Positions 27,686-36,715 of a stretch of DNA of 64,000 nt are shown one piece after another. Under the pieces are notes generated by a model. It had not been told where the DNA came from. It did not search any database and saw only the letters and a list, made by a program, of their open reading frames with translations. The stretch comes from Xanthomonas cucurbitae (GTDB lineage Bacteria; Pseudomonadota; Gammaproteobacteria; Xanthomonadales; Xanthomonadaceae), in NCBI RefSeq assembly GCF_002939885.1, contig NZ_MDED01000017.1, positions 1 through 64,000 of the forward strand. The letters are read 5' to 3'. Positions within the stretch are counted from its first letter, which is position 1; each line of letters opens with the position of its first letter. A program made the translations under genes and the position numbers.

Positions 27686-30030
27686 GGCGTGCGCTCGGCG
27701 ATGCAGGGCAGCGGGCCAACCCGCGCAATACCGCCGGAACTCGCTGGGTAGGTGAACTGCGCGACACAGCGCCCATCCGGGGTGTCGACCAGGAGGCGGT
27801 TATCGCGTTGCAGGGTGTCCAGATAGGTTTCTCCGTCGTAGCCGACCACCACCCGCCCGGCGTCGCCTTCGCGTTGCACCATGCTGCCCACCGGCACCGA
27901 CGCGCCAGCGGCATCGTGCAAGACGATGACCGCCGCCTGCACCCGGGTGATGCCAAAGCGCACCGCCACGCCGGATTGCTGGCGCGGAGTGACCGTGGTG
28001 TCGACCCGATCCACGCGCAGGTCCGCCGGCAGGCTCAGGGTGTCGATGGACAGCTGATTGCGTTGCCACGATTGCAGCGGCGTCACCAGCAGGGTGCCGC
28101 GCGCATCGGTGACGCCGATCAGGCGATTTTCCAGCCGCACCGGAATGCCCGGCTGCCCGTCGGTGGAGACCACCGCGAACGCATCCTGGATGTCGCGTGC
28201 GGCAAAGCCGCGGCCGTTCATCCACACCAGGCTGCCGCTGGCGCTGGCATAGCCGAAGGTGTCGCCGTCCTGGTTGGCGATGCCGAGGTTGTAGCGGCCG
28301 ATGCGGTTCAACCAGCCCAGCTCGGCCAGGCCGCCACTGGCGTCGTCGCCGGCGCGCCCCTGCAGCCGCCAGCCGACGCCGCCCAGGTCGCCATCGCCGG
28401 GTAGCGGCTGGCTGACGTCGGCCACGAACCCGGTGCGATTGCCGTTGCGCTGCATCGAGGCGCTGGCCTGGCGGATCGCGCCGAACGTGGTCGACAGCGA
28501 CAGATAGACGCTGCGGTCGCGGCGCACATCCAGGTTCTGGTTGGCCGACAGGTTGGCGGCCCAGTCGCGCCCGAAGCTGCGCGACCAGAACATGCTGGCA
28601 TAGCGCGAGGTGTCGCCCTGCGGATAGCTCAGCCGCACGTAGCTGGTGCCCAGTGAGCCGATGGAGGTGAGGTTGACGCCGAACACGGCGCGGTCGCTGA
28701 CGCGCGCCGGCAGGCTGTCCTGCAGTGCCCCGAGGTCACGATAGTCGCCATGGGTGCGTTGGGTGGCCAGGTTGAAGTTGAAGCGGCGGTTGTTCCAGGC
28801 ATAGCCCAGCACGTACTGGCCGCCTTGCAATGCGTGCATGCGGCTGTGTGCGTAGGCCGCATTGAACACGCCGCCGGCGCCGAGCAGCCAGATGCCGCCA
28901 GCCCCGCCATTGACCACGCCGCCGCCGGCTTCGGCGTGCGCTTCCAGGGTGAAGTCGTCGCGCACACCGCGGCGCGCGGTGGCGCTGGCCACCGGTTGGG
29001 ACCCATAGGAGAACGAATGCACCCCGTAGTCGCGGCGCAGGTGGCCGATGCCGGCCGACCATTCGGAAATGCCGCGCCCCAGCAGTTGCGGCGTGCCATA
29101 GAACGCAAAGTCCAGCCGGCGCACCCGGCCGAACGCGTCGGTCACCACGATCTGCGCCTGCCCGGTGCCGCTGATGCCCGGTTGCGCGGCCAGTTGGAAC
29201 GGGCCGGCCGGCACCTGGCCGCTGTACTGGCGCAGGCCATCGACATACAGCTCCACGGTGGAGGGCACCGCCGCTTCACCGAGGAAGCTGGGCGTGGGGG
29301 TCAGTACGCGATACGGCTGCAGCGCGTAGTTGCGCCCGATCTGCACCCCACCCAGGCGGATCGAACGGCTCCAGTCGACGAAGCCGCTGTAGAAGTCACC
29401 GACCCGCAGGCTGGTGGCGGTGTCCGGGAAATCCATCTGCCAGGCGCTGTCCAGGCGCACCGCTTCGCTGCGCCAGCGTTCGTCCTGTGGACGGTCGTAG
29501 GCGAGGAACACGGCGGTGGTATCGACCATGCCGCGCCCAATGCCGAAGCCACGCAGCTCGGTGGTCAGCGACACGCTGCTGGCGCCGGCATTGCGCGTGG
29601 CGTACAGGTCGTAGTTGAGCAACATGCCCGGCGAGGCGGTCGCGCTGGGCGGGGCAAGGTCTTCAGCCTTCAGGACGGTGGTCGATAACGACAGCTGCGC
29701 CAGCGGGGCCTGCAGGGCAAGTCGCTGCAGGGCGGCGTCATAACGCACCTCCAGATCGCGCAGGCTGTCCAGCGCGATCTGCTCCTCGGCGGCGCGGTCG
29801 GCCAGTACAAAGCCGAGCGTGCGCAGTGTCTGAACCGAGGCGCGCAGGTGGCCATCGACCATCTCGAACGGCGCAAGGCCACGATCGGCCTGATTCAGGG
29901 TGACGTCCAGATACAGCGTCTGCGTCTGCGCATTGGCGCTCTGCGCGGGCGGGGCGGGCAGCGAGGTCGCATCGGCCAGGTCGCTGGCCGCAGCGCTGCC
30001 CAGGCAGCCGGTGGCGGCGAACAACGTCAT
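27682..30030 (-). CDS. Outer-membrane usher (FimD/PapC/CsuD family)
   Basis: About 782 residues. It forms the outer-membrane assembly pore for the pilus. A signal peptide (MTLFAATGCLGSAAASD) leads to the N-terminal periplasmic domain (YLDVTLNQADRGLAPFEM). The barrel and plug region follows (LNYDLYATRN, VPSTVELYVDGLRQYSGQVP, GQAQIVVTDAFGR), and then the C-terminal domains (GVAVRFGITRVQAAVIVLHD, GYDGETYLDTLQRDN). Length is typical of archaic ushers. The ATG at 30030 is 16 bp after the chaperone stop. The stop overlaps the tip gene. Confidence 0.92.
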   Translation of the reverse strand: MTLFAATGCLGSAAASDLADATSLPAPPAQSANAQTQTLYLDVTLNQADRGLAPFEMVDGHLRASVQTLRTLGFVLADRAAEEQIALDSLRDLEVRYDAALQRLALQAPLAQLSLSTTVLKAEDLAPPSATASPGMLLNYDLYATRNAGASSVSLTTELRGFGIGRGMVDTTAVFLAYDRPQDERWRSEAVRLDSAWQMDFPDTATSLRVGDFYSGFVDWSRSIRLGGVQIGRNYALQPYRVLTPTPSFLGEAAVPSTVELYVDGLRQYSGQVPAGPFQLAAQPGISGTGQAQIVVTDAFGRVRRLDFAFYGTPQLLGRGISEWSAGIGHLRRDYGVHSFSYGSQPVASATARRGVRDDFTLEAHAEAGGGVVNGGAGGIWLLGAGGVFNAAYAHSRMHALQGGQYVLGYAWNNRRFNFNLATQRTHGDYRDLGALQDSLPARVSDRAVFGVNLTSIGSLGTSYVRLSYPQGDTSRYASMFWSRSFGRDWAANLSANQNLDVRRDRSVYLSLSTTFGAIRQASASMQRNGNRTGFVADVSQPLPGDGDLGGVGWRLQGRAGDDASGGLAELGWLNRIGRYNLGIANQDGDTFGYASASGSLVWMNGRGFAARDIQDAFAVVSTDGQPGIPVRLENRLIGVTDARGTLLVTPLQSWQRNQLSIDTLSLPADLRVDRVDTTVTPRQQSGVAVRFGITRVQAAVIVLHDAAGASVPVGSMVQREGDAGRVVVGYDGETYLDTLQRDNRLLVDTPDGRCVAQFTYPASSGGIARVGPLPCIAERTP

Positions 30031-30046
30031 CGCCAGCCGGGCCGCG

Positions 30047-30817
30047 TCACGGGGCCGCGGGCGCGGCCAGCAGGGTGCGTTCGTCGGCCTCACCATTGAT
30101 CCTTGCGATGATGGAGCCGCGCGCGAACTGCGCCACGGGAGCACCCAGCGACCAGCGCATGGTCTGGCCGGGCAGCACATAGCCGACCAGGCCATTCAAC
30201 GCGCTCCTGGTCGTGCCCTCGACGCGGTGTTGCAGGTCGGCCACCTGGGCATGCCCGTTGCCGGTGTTGCGGATCTGGATCTGCGCGGTGCCGTCGCTGC
30301 CGGCGACCAGCTGTGCGCTCAGGCTGGGCGCAGGCGCGGTCTTGCCCGGCGGCAGCACGAAGATCGGCACCGAGTAGCGCAGCACGAACTGCATGCCCTT
30401 GCGCTCGGCATCGGCGCTGGGCAATTCGTCGACGATGATGCGGTAGCACCGTTCCTCGCCGGTGGGCGGCGGCCCGGCGCGGATCACCCGGATCAATTGG
30501 CGCTCGCCGGCGGCCAGGGTACGCATGGGGGGGCTGACCAGCAGTTCCTGGGTTGGCTCCAACTGGTCCTGTCCATCGCGCTGGGTCCAGCGATAGGCGC
30601 GGGTCTGCACCTGCACCGGCGCACCACCGCTATTGCTCAGCCACAGCCCGTCGGCCGCCTGTTCTGCGCCCAGGCTCAGCGAGGTCGGCGCCAGCTGCAG
30701 GCTGGCCGCCTGCGCCGCCGGCAGCATCCCGCCGACACCCGGGCCCAGCAGCACTGCCAGGGCAGTCGGCAGCAGCCAGGGGAGCAGACGAAGAGCCAGG
30801 CGAGGGGGCGCGTGCAT
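30047..30817 (-). CDS. Periplasmic pilus chaperone (PapD/CsuC-like)
   Basis: 256 residues. A long signal sequence ends around AAQAASLQLAPTSLSLGAEQ, followed by two Ig-like lobes (GLWLSNSGGAPVQVQTRAYRW, RQLIRVIRAGPPPTGEERCYRI, FVLRYSVPIFVLPPG, NGLVGYVLPGQTMRWSLG). It receives pilus subunits after Sec export and donates them to the usher. The ATG has a GAGG site 6 nt upstream; a TTG 12 nt earlier is less likely. It lies immediately after the major subunit, giving the subunit-chaperone-usher-tip order of csu-type operons. Confidence 0.9.
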   Translation of the reverse strand: MHAPPRLALRLLPWLLPTALAVLLGPGVGGMLPAAQAASLQLAPTSLSLGAEQAADGLWLSNSGGAPVQVQTRAYRWTQRDGQDQLEPTQELLVSPPMRTLAAGERQLIRVIRAGPPPTGEERCYRIIVDELPSADAERKGMQFVLRYSVPIFVLPPGKTAPAPSLSAQLVAGSDGTAQIQIRNTGNGHAQVADLQHRVEGTTRSALNGLVGYVLPGQTMRWSLGAPVAQFARGSIIARINGEADERTLLAAPAAP

Positions 30818-30825
30818 GCGTGGCC

Positions 30826-31350
30826 TCAATAGACGATGGTGGCGGTGATCGTGTCCTGGTAGCTACCGGTAGCGGGATTGTTGAGCGAAGGATTGGTCAC
30901 CCGGCCGTAGACCGGATAGATCTGGTTGATGCCGGTGGCGGTGCGGCTCAGCGTATTGGTGCCGGTGGTGCTGCCCCAAACGGTGCTGCGGCCCAGGTCC
31001 TGGTACAGCTGGTAGGCGATGTAGTTGTTGCTGGTGACCAGGGGGTCGGCGTTCTTCATGCGCCGGGTGGTGACGTCGTTCGCGGTACCGGCGTTGCTGC
31101 CCGCACTCAGCGCGATGTTGTAGGGCGTCAGTGCGGTGCACTGGGCAGTCACGCTGCCGTTGGCGTCGGCGTTGGCGGTGGAGGTGGACAGCACCGAGCC
31201 GAAGTCCACGTCCGTCGCGGAGGCTGCGGTGATGGTGCAGGCCTTGGTGACGGCGATCTTGACGTTGAATGTGGTGGTATCTGCGGCATGGACGACGCCC
31301 ACGCCGGCAAGCAGGCCGAGCGACAACAGGACAGGGTGAAGAGTACGCAT
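30826..31350 (-). CDS. Spore-coat-U domain pilus subunit (major pilin)
   Basis: 174 residues. A signal peptide (LLSLGLLAGVGVVHAA) precedes a single SCPU domain: NVKIAVTKACTITAASATDVDFGSVL, QCTALTPYNIALSAGSNAG, RRMKNADPLVTSNNYIAYQL and YQDTITATIVY. It is expected to polymerise by donor-strand complementation into thin archaic pili used in surface attachment. The start at 31350 is chosen because AAGGA lies 7 nt upstream; an in-frame ATG 6 nt earlier is too close to that site. First gene of the operon. Confidence 0.9.
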   Translation of the reverse strand: MRTLHPVLLSLGLLAGVGVVHAADTTTFNVKIAVTKACTITAASATDVDFGSVLSTSTANADANGSVTAQCTALTPYNIALSAGSNAGTANDVTTRRMKNADPLVTSNNYIAYQLYQDLGRSTVWGSTTGTNTLSRTATGINQIYPVYGRVTNPSLNNPATGSYQDTITATIVY

Positions 31351-31411
31351 GGACATTTCCTTGACCGATCGGGTCATCAATGGCGCGACGGCTCGTCGCG
31401 TTCCCTGCTAT

Positions 31412-31427
31412 TGCATCCGTCGTGCCA
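31412..31427 (-). promoter_or_regulatory. Candidate sigma-54 (RpoN) promoter of the pilus operon
   Basis: TGGCACGACGGATGCA on the minus strand, compared with the RpoN consensus TGGCACG-N4-TTGCA: one mismatch, with exact GG/GC (-24/-12) spacing. The predicted start is near 31401, which leaves a leader of about 50 nt before the pilin ATG. Confidence 0.55.
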
Positions 31428-31622
31428 AACATAACGGTGAATTCGGCGTCTATCTAGCTGTTTCCGTTGAATCTTTTGCTGGATTTGTGATGGCCTGCGC
31501 ATGGCCTCGCTAAACGAAACCTTGACGCTATGTGAACGCGATCAACAATGAATGAGCGCAAGCGACGGTTTCCCGTCGTCCTGCCTGCTTGCGCATATCT
31601 GCAAGATCGTCGGCGCAGCCCG

Positions 31623-31650
31623 TTCAGATTCAGCGCGAATCGGCGATAAT
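31623..31650 (+). promoter_or_regulatory. Promoter of map, predicted leaderless mRNA
   Basis: TTCAGA - 16 nt - GATAAT. The -10 box ends 7 nt before the map ATG, so transcription should begin at or next to the start codon. No Shine-Dalgarno sequence is present. Confidence 0.6.
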
Positions 31651-31657
31651 CCCTGCC

Positions 31658-32434
31658 ATGAATGTCAATCTGAAAACCAGAGAAGAAATCGAGCTGATGC
31701 GCGTCGCCGGCCGTCTGGCCGCCGAGGTGCTCGATATGGTGGCCCCGCATGTGAAGCCGGGCGTGACCACCGCCGAGCTGGACCGCATCTGCCATGACCA
31801 CATCGTCAACGTGCAGGGCACCATTCCTGCCAACGTGGGCTACCGCGGCTTTCCCAAGAGCGTGTGCACCTCGGTCAACAACGTGATCTGCCACGGCATC
31901 CCCAGCGCGGCCAAGGTCCTGAAGGAGGGCGACATCGTCAATATCGATGTCACCGTCATCAAGGATGGCTGGCATGGCGATACCAGCCGCATGTATTACG
32001 TGGGCACGCCTTCGGTGATGGCCAAGCGGCTGGTGGACACGACCTATGAGGCAATGTGGCGCGGTATCCGCGCGGTCAAGCCGGGTGCCACCCTGGGCGA
32101 TGTGGGGCACGCGATCCAGAAGTTCGCCGAAGCCGAGCGCTTCAGCGTGGTGCGCGACTACTGCGGCCACGGTATCGGCAAGGTCTATCACGAAGAACTG
32201 CAGGTGATGCATTACGGCCGTCCGGGCGAGGGCCTGGTACTCAAGCCGGGCATGACCTTCACCATCGAGCCGATGATTAACGAAGGCACCTATCACCATA
32301 AGACCCTGCCCGACGGCTGGACGGTGGTGACCAAGGACCGCAAGTTGTCCGCACAGTGGGAACATATGGTGGCAGTGACCGACGACGGCGTGGATGTGCT
32401 GACGCTGTCGGCCAATTCGCCCGCGCCGGTATGA
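31658..32434 (+). CDS. map: Type I methionine aminopeptidase
   Basis: 258 residues. It removes the N-terminal Met from nascent proteins. The metal ligands are all present: Asp pair in NIDVTVIKDGWHGDTSRMYYVG, His in RDYCGHGIGKVYHEE, Glu in MTFTIEPMINEG and Glu in SAQWEHMVAV. No N-terminal extension, so type Ia. The ATG at 31658 (MNVNLKTREEIELMRVAG) follows a -10 box directly. Its stop overlaps the glnD start by four bases. Confidence 0.97.
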   Translation: MNVNLKTREEIELMRVAGRLAAEVLDMVAPHVKPGVTTAELDRICHDHIVNVQGTIPANVGYRGFPKSVCTSVNNVICHGIPSAAKVLKEGDIVNIDVTVIKDGWHGDTSRMYYVGTPSVMAKRLVDTTYEAMWRGIRAVKPGATLGDVGHAIQKFAEAERFSVVRDYCGHGIGKVYHEELQVMHYGRPGEGLVLKPGMTFTIEPMINEGTYHHKTLPDGWTVVTKDRKLSAQWEHMVAVTDDGVDVLTLSANSPAPV

Positions 32435-35040
32435 CGGACACGCCGGCGGAGCGACCCGACCCGGGCGTCGCCGGCGACGCGGAATGGGCCGCGCAGGCCC
32501 GTCCGCTGCTGGTGCATGCGGACATGCGCCTGTGCAAGCGCTTCGACCAGGGCGAACCGATCGAGCGGCTGATCGCGCTGCGCGCCCGCGCGGTCGATCA
32601 ATTGATGCGCAACGCCTGGGCCCGTTGTATTCCCGCCGGCAGTGGCCTGTCGCTGCATGCAGTGGGTGGCTACGGGCGTGGCGAGCTGTTCCCGCGTTCG
32701 GACGTGGACGTGCTGGTATTGAGCGAGGGCGCGGCCCAGCAGCAGCATGAGCAACACCTCGCGCGCCTGTTCGCATTGCTGTGGGATGTGGGCCTGCCGA
32801 TCAGCCACGCGGTGCGCTCGCCTGCACAATGCACGGTGGCCGCGGCCGACCAGACGGTGCTCACTGCGCTGATCGAATCGCGTGCGCTGGTGGCCGATGG
32901 CGAGGCGCGCGCGGCCCTGGCGAAGGCGATCGCGCCGCAACAGGTATGGCCGCCGCGGGATTTCTTCCAGGCCAAGCGCGAGGAACTGCTCGCGCGCCAC
33001 CAGCGCTTCGGCGATACCGCCGATAATCTCGAACCCGACATCAAGGATGGCCCGGGCGGTTTGCGCGACCTGCAGACATTGGGCTGGATGGCGTTGCGTG
33101 CGTTCGGGGTCAAGGACCTGGAGGCCTTGGTCGGGCTGGGCCATGTCGGTTTCGACGAAGCGGTGGCGCTGCGGCGCGAGCGCGATGCTTTGGCGCGGCT
33201 GCGCTTCGGCCTGCATATCGTGGCCAACCGCCCGGAAGAGCGCCTGCGCTTCGATTATCAGAAGACCTTGGCGCAGCGTCTGGGTTTTGCCGACGATCCG
33301 GAAAGCCTGGGTGTGGAAAAGATGATGCAGGGCTTCTACCGCAGCGCTGCGGTGATTCGTCGCGTCACCGACCGGTTGCTGCAACGCTTCGAAGAACAGT
33401 TCGATGGCGAGGCGGTGCCCGAGCCGCTCGGTGCAGGCTTCAGCCTGCGCCGGGGCTACCTGGCCGCCGATGCCGACAGCTGGCCGCAGGGCGATGTGCT
33501 GCAGGTGTTTGCGCTGTTCGCGCAATGGGCGACGCATCGCGAGGTGCGCGGACTGCATTCGCTGACCGCGCGGGCACTGGCCGAGGTACTGCACGCGCTG
33601 CCAGCCTACGACGCGGCCGATGCCGCTACGCGCGACCGTTTCATGGCACTGCTGCGCGGCCCGCGCGCTGTGGAAACGCTCAACCGCATGGCGCGGCTGG
33701 GCGTGCTGGGGCAGTGGATTCCCGCGTTTGCCAGCGTCTCCGGACGCATGCAGTTCGACCTGTTCCACGTCTACACGGTGGACCAGCACACGCTGATGGT
33801 GCTGCGGAACATCGCGCTGTTTGCGGCCGGCCGCGCTGACGAGCGTTTTTCCATCACCCATGAAGTCTGGCCGCGTCTGCGCAAGCCGGAATTGCTGTTG
33901 CTGGCCGGCCTGTTCCACGACATCGCCAAGGGCCGCGGCGGCGATCATTCCGAACTGGGCGCGGTGGATGCGCGCGCGTTCTGCCTGTCGCATCGGCTGA
34001 GCGAAGGTGATACCGAACTGGTGACCTGGCTGGTGGAGCAGCACCTGCGCATGTCGATCACCGCGCAGAAGCAGGACATCTCCGACCCGGAGGTGATCCA
34101 TCGCTTCGCCACGCTGGTGGGCACGCGCGAGCGGCTGGATTATCTGTACCTGCTGACCTGCGCCGACATTGCCGGCACCAGCCCCAAGCTGTGGAATGCG
34201 TGGAAGGATCGCTTGCTGGCCGATCTGTACTTCGCCGCACGCCGCGCGCTGCGCGAAGGGCTGGAACATCCGCCGCCGCGCGAGGAACGCCTGCGCGAGG
34301 CACGCGACTCTGCACGCGCGCTGCTGCAGGCGCAAGGGCACGACGATGTCACCATCGATCGCCAGTTCGCCGGCATGCCGGACGAGAACTTCCTGCGCTT
34401 CCGGCCCGAACAGCTGGCCTGGCAGGCGGCGTCGTTGATCGAGGTCGAGATCGGCCAGACCCTGGTCAAGGCACGGCGCGCGGTGCCGGACAACGACGCA
34501 CTGGAACTGTTCGTCTATTCGCCCGACCGCGACGGCCTGTTCGCGGCGATCGTCGCCACGCTGGATCGCAAGGGCTACGGCGTGCATCGCGCACGGGTGC
34601 TGGACGCGCCGCACGATGCGATCCTGGACGTGTTCGAAGTGCTGCCGCAGGAAAGTTTCGCCGACGGCGACCCGCAACGGCTTGCTACTGCCTTGCGCCA
34701 GGTGCTGGCTGGCGACCTGGCGAAGGTGCGCCCGGCGCGACGCGCGGTGCCGCGCCAGTTGCGGCATTTCCGCTTTGCGCCGCGCGTGGAATTCAGCGAA
34801 AGCGCTGGCGGGCGCCGGACCCGGATCAGCCTGGTCGCCCCCGACCGCCCCGGCCTGCTCGCCGACGTGGCGCATGTATTGCGCATGCAGCACCTGCGCG
34901 TGCACGACGCGCGCATTGCCACCTTCGGCGAGCGTGCCGAAGATCAGTTCCAGATCACCGACGAGCACGACCGCCCGTTGTCCGAACCCGCCCGGCAGGC
35001 GCTGCGCGATGCGTTGTGCGCCTGTCTCGATCCTGCCTAG
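32431..35040 (+). CDS. glnD: Bifunctional PII uridylyltransferase / uridylyl-removing enzyme
   Basis: 869 residues (E. coli 890). It senses glutamine and adds or removes UMP on PII proteins, setting the nitrogen-regulation state. Domains in order: nucleotidyltransferase ([20 protein letters not shown]), GlnD helical region ([20 protein letters not shown]), HD domain ([20 protein letters not shown]) and two C-terminal ACT domains ([19 protein letters not shown] and [17 protein letters not shown]), which bind glutamine. ATGA overlap with map. Followed by dapD after 16 bp. Confidence 0.97.
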   Translation: MTDTPAERPDPGVAGDAEWAAQARPLLVHADMRLCKRFDQGEPIERLIALRARAVDQLMRNAWARCIPAGSGLSLHAVGGYGRGELFPRSDVDVLVLSEGAAQQQHEQHLARLFALLWDVGLPISHAVRSPAQCTVAAADQTVLTALIESRALVADGEARAALAKAIAPQQVWPPRDFFQAKREELLARHQRFGDTADNLEPDIKDGPGGLRDLQTLGWMALRAFGVKDLEALVGLGHVGFDEAVALRRERDALARLRFGLHIVANRPEERLRFDYQKTLAQRLGFADDPESLGVEKMMQGFYRSAAVIRRVTDRLLQRFEEQFDGEAVPEPLGAGFSLRRGYLAADADSWPQGDVLQVFALFAQWATHREVRGLHSLTARALAEVLHALPAYDAADAATRDRFMALLRGPRAVETLNRMARLGVLGQWIPAFASVSGRMQFDLFHVYTVDQHTLMVLRNIALFAAGRADERFSITHEVWPRLRKPELLLLAGLFHDIAKGRGGDHSELGAVDARAFCLSHRLSEGDTELVTWLVEQHLRMSITAQKQDISDPEVIHRFATLVGTRERLDYLYLLTCADIAGTSPKLWNAWKDRLLADLYFAARRALREGLEHPPPREERLREARDSARALLQAQGHDDVTIDRQFAGMPDENFLRFRPEQLAWQAASLIEVEIGQTLVKARRAVPDNDALELFVYSPDRDGLFAAIVATLDRKGYGVHRARVLDAPHDAILDVFEVLPQESFADGDPQRLATALRQVLAGDLAKVRPARRAVPRQLRHFRFAPRVEFSESAGGRRTRISLVAPDRPGLLADVAHVLRMQHLRVHDARIATFGERAEDQFQITDEHDRPLSEPARQALRDALCACLDPA

Positions 35041-35056
35041 CCCCCCGGAGACCCCC

Positions 35057-36172
35057 ATGGCCACCACCAAGAAGACCGCGCGCAAGCAGCGCGCGACCAC
35101 CACCAACGCCGTGCCCAAGCGCGCGGGCGTGACGGCCGGCAAGAAGGCCGTTGCACCTGGCGCAGCAGCGCAGAAGACCGCTGCAAGGAAGACGGCCGGC
35201 AAGACCGCGACGGCCGCTGCGCCGCGCGTGCCCAAGCAGCCGACCAAGGTGGTGTCTGCACCGGCCGCCACGAAGGCTGCCGCAGCAAAGAAGCAGCCGA
35301 TCACGAAGCAGGCTGTGCACGGTGCTGCAACGCCGGTGGGCCATGACGCACTCAAGTTGGGCATCGAAAGCGCGTTCGAACGTCGCGCGAGTTTGACCAT
35401 CGACGAGATCGACGGGTCCACCCGCGCCATTGTCACGCGCGTGATCGACGGCCTGGAAAGCGGAGAGTTCCGCGTGGCCGAGCCGGACGGGCAGGGTGGC
35501 TGGACTGTCAACGAGTGGTTGAAGAAAGCCGTGCTGCTGTACTTCCGCGTCAACGAGATGGCGGTGATCGATGCGCAGCCAGCGCCGTTCTGGGACAAGG
35601 TGGAATCGCGCTTTGCCGGCTTCCATGAGGCGGAATTCCGCAAGGCCGGCGTACGCGTGGTGCCGGGCGCGGTGGCGCGTCGCGGCAGTTATTTCGGCAA
35701 GGACGTGGTGCTGATGCCGAGCTTCACCAACATCGGTGCCTACGTCGGCGAAGGCACCATGGTCGACACCTGGGCCACGGTGGGCTCGTGCGCGCAGATC
35801 GGCAAGCAGTGCCATCTATCCGGCGGCGCCGGCATCGGCGGCGTACTCGAACCGTTGCAGGCCAGCCCCACCATCATCGAGGACCACTGCTTCATCGGTG
35901 CGCGTTCGGAAGTGGTCGAAGGCGTGGTCATCGGCCACCACAGCGTGATCGGCATGGGCGTGTTCATCGGCCAGAGTACGCGGATCTACAACCGCGCCAC
36001 CGGCGAGGTGTCCTACGGCTACGTGCCGCCCTACAGCGTGGTGGTCTCCGGCCAGTTGCCGTCCAAGGACGGGACGCATTCGTTGTATTGCGCGGTGATC
36101 GTCAAGCAGGTGGATGCGAAAACGCGCAGCAAGACCAGCGTCAATGAACTGTTGCGTGGGCTGGCGGATTGA
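35057..36172 (+). CDS. dapD: Tetrahydrodipicolinate N-succinyltransferase with basic N-terminal tail
   Basis: 371 residues, against about 274 for the family. Residues from about 97 on are a complete DapD ([90 protein letters not shown]), which succinylates tetrahydrodipicolinate in the DAP/lysine pathway. Residues 1-96 contain no Asp or Glu and about 22 Lys/Arg among Ala, Thr and Pro ([20 protein letters not shown]), resembling a histone-H1/AlgP-like tail. A GGAG site before the ATG supports its translation. An internal in-frame GTG near 35336 lacks a good ribosome site. Confidence 0.95.
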   Translation: MATTKKTARKQRATTTNAVPKRAGVTAGKKAVAPGAAAQKTAARKTAGKTATAAAPRVPKQPTKVVSAPAATKAAAAKKQPITKQAVHGAATPVGHDALKLGIESAFERRASLTIDEIDGSTRAIVTRVIDGLESGEFRVAEPDGQGGWTVNEWLKKAVLLYFRVNEMAVIDAQPAPFWDKVESRFAGFHEAEFRKAGVRVVPGAVARRGSYFGKDVVLMPSFTNIGAYVGEGTMVDTWATVGSCAQIGKQCHLSGGAGIGGVLEPLQASPTIIEDHCFIGARSEVVEGVVIGHHSVIGMGVFIGQSTRIYNRATGEVSYGYVPPYSVVVSGQLPSKDGTHSLYCAVIVKQVDAKTRSKTSVNELLRGLAD

Positions 36173-36194
36173 TTGGCCCGTACCCTCACCCCAA

Positions 36195-36217
36195 CCCCTC
36201 TCCCGGCGGGAGAGGGG
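36195..36217. repeat. CCCCTCTCCC / GGGAGAGGGG palindrome
   Basis: A 10-bp perfect stem with a 3-nt GGC loop between dapD and the arsC-like gene, followed by CTTT. It is a member of the dispersed REP-like family also seen at 1780-1796 and, as a variant, at 43521-43541. It may act as a transcript-end or stability hairpin. Confidence 0.75.
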
Positions 36218-36247
36218 CTTTACAGGCCGATTTTCCAGGATACAAAG

Positions 36248-36604
36248 ATGACCACGCTCTACGGCTTGAAGAACTGCGACACCTGCAAAAAGGCCACCAA
36301 ATGGCTGGACCGTTTCGGTGTCGCCTCCACGTTCGTGGATTACCGGGACAACAAGCCGTCGCCGGAGACGCTGCTGGAGTGGGCCGGCAAGGCGGGCGGA
36401 TTCGATGCCTTGATCAACAAGTCCTCCACCACCTGGCGGCAGTTGCCCGACAACAAGAAGACGCCTGGTTCGGAGGCAGAATGGAAACTGCTGCTGCGTG
36501 AATATCCGCAGCTGATCCGCCGCCCGGTGGTGGTGACCGACGATGGCCTCGTGAGCCAGGGCTTCTCCGACAACGGCTTCAAGGCGCGCTTTCCGACCGG
36601 CTGA
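36248..36604 (+). CDS. ArsC/Spx-family reductase-like protein (YffB-like)
   Basis: 118 residues. A thioredoxin-fold protein with KNCDTCKKATKWLDRFGV carrying a CxxC pair and RRPVVVTDDGLVSQGF near the end. E. coli YffB has the same family assignment and likewise lies next to dapE, so this is the orthologous neighbourhood rather than an arsenic-resistance locus. No ars genes are nearby. Its precise role is not established. Confidence 0.85.
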   Translation: MTTLYGLKNCDTCKKATKWLDRFGVASTFVDYRDNKPSPETLLEWAGKAGGFDALINKSSTTWRQLPDNKKTPGSEAEWKLLLREYPQLIRRPVVVTDDGLVSQGFSDNGFKARFPTG

Positions 36605-36715
36605 AGCCACTGCAGCACCATCGTTTCGCCTGATGGGCTGCAGAGTGCTGCGTGCGAGCGCAGGCTGTCCGTTCCCCACGCATGCGCGACATGCATCCAC
36701 TGACAAGAGAGAACG

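Noticed and set aside
36248-36604. Arsenate reductase of an ars operon
   Set aside because: No arsB, arsR or acr3 nearby; the dapE neighbourhood matches the YffB branch of the ArsC fold.
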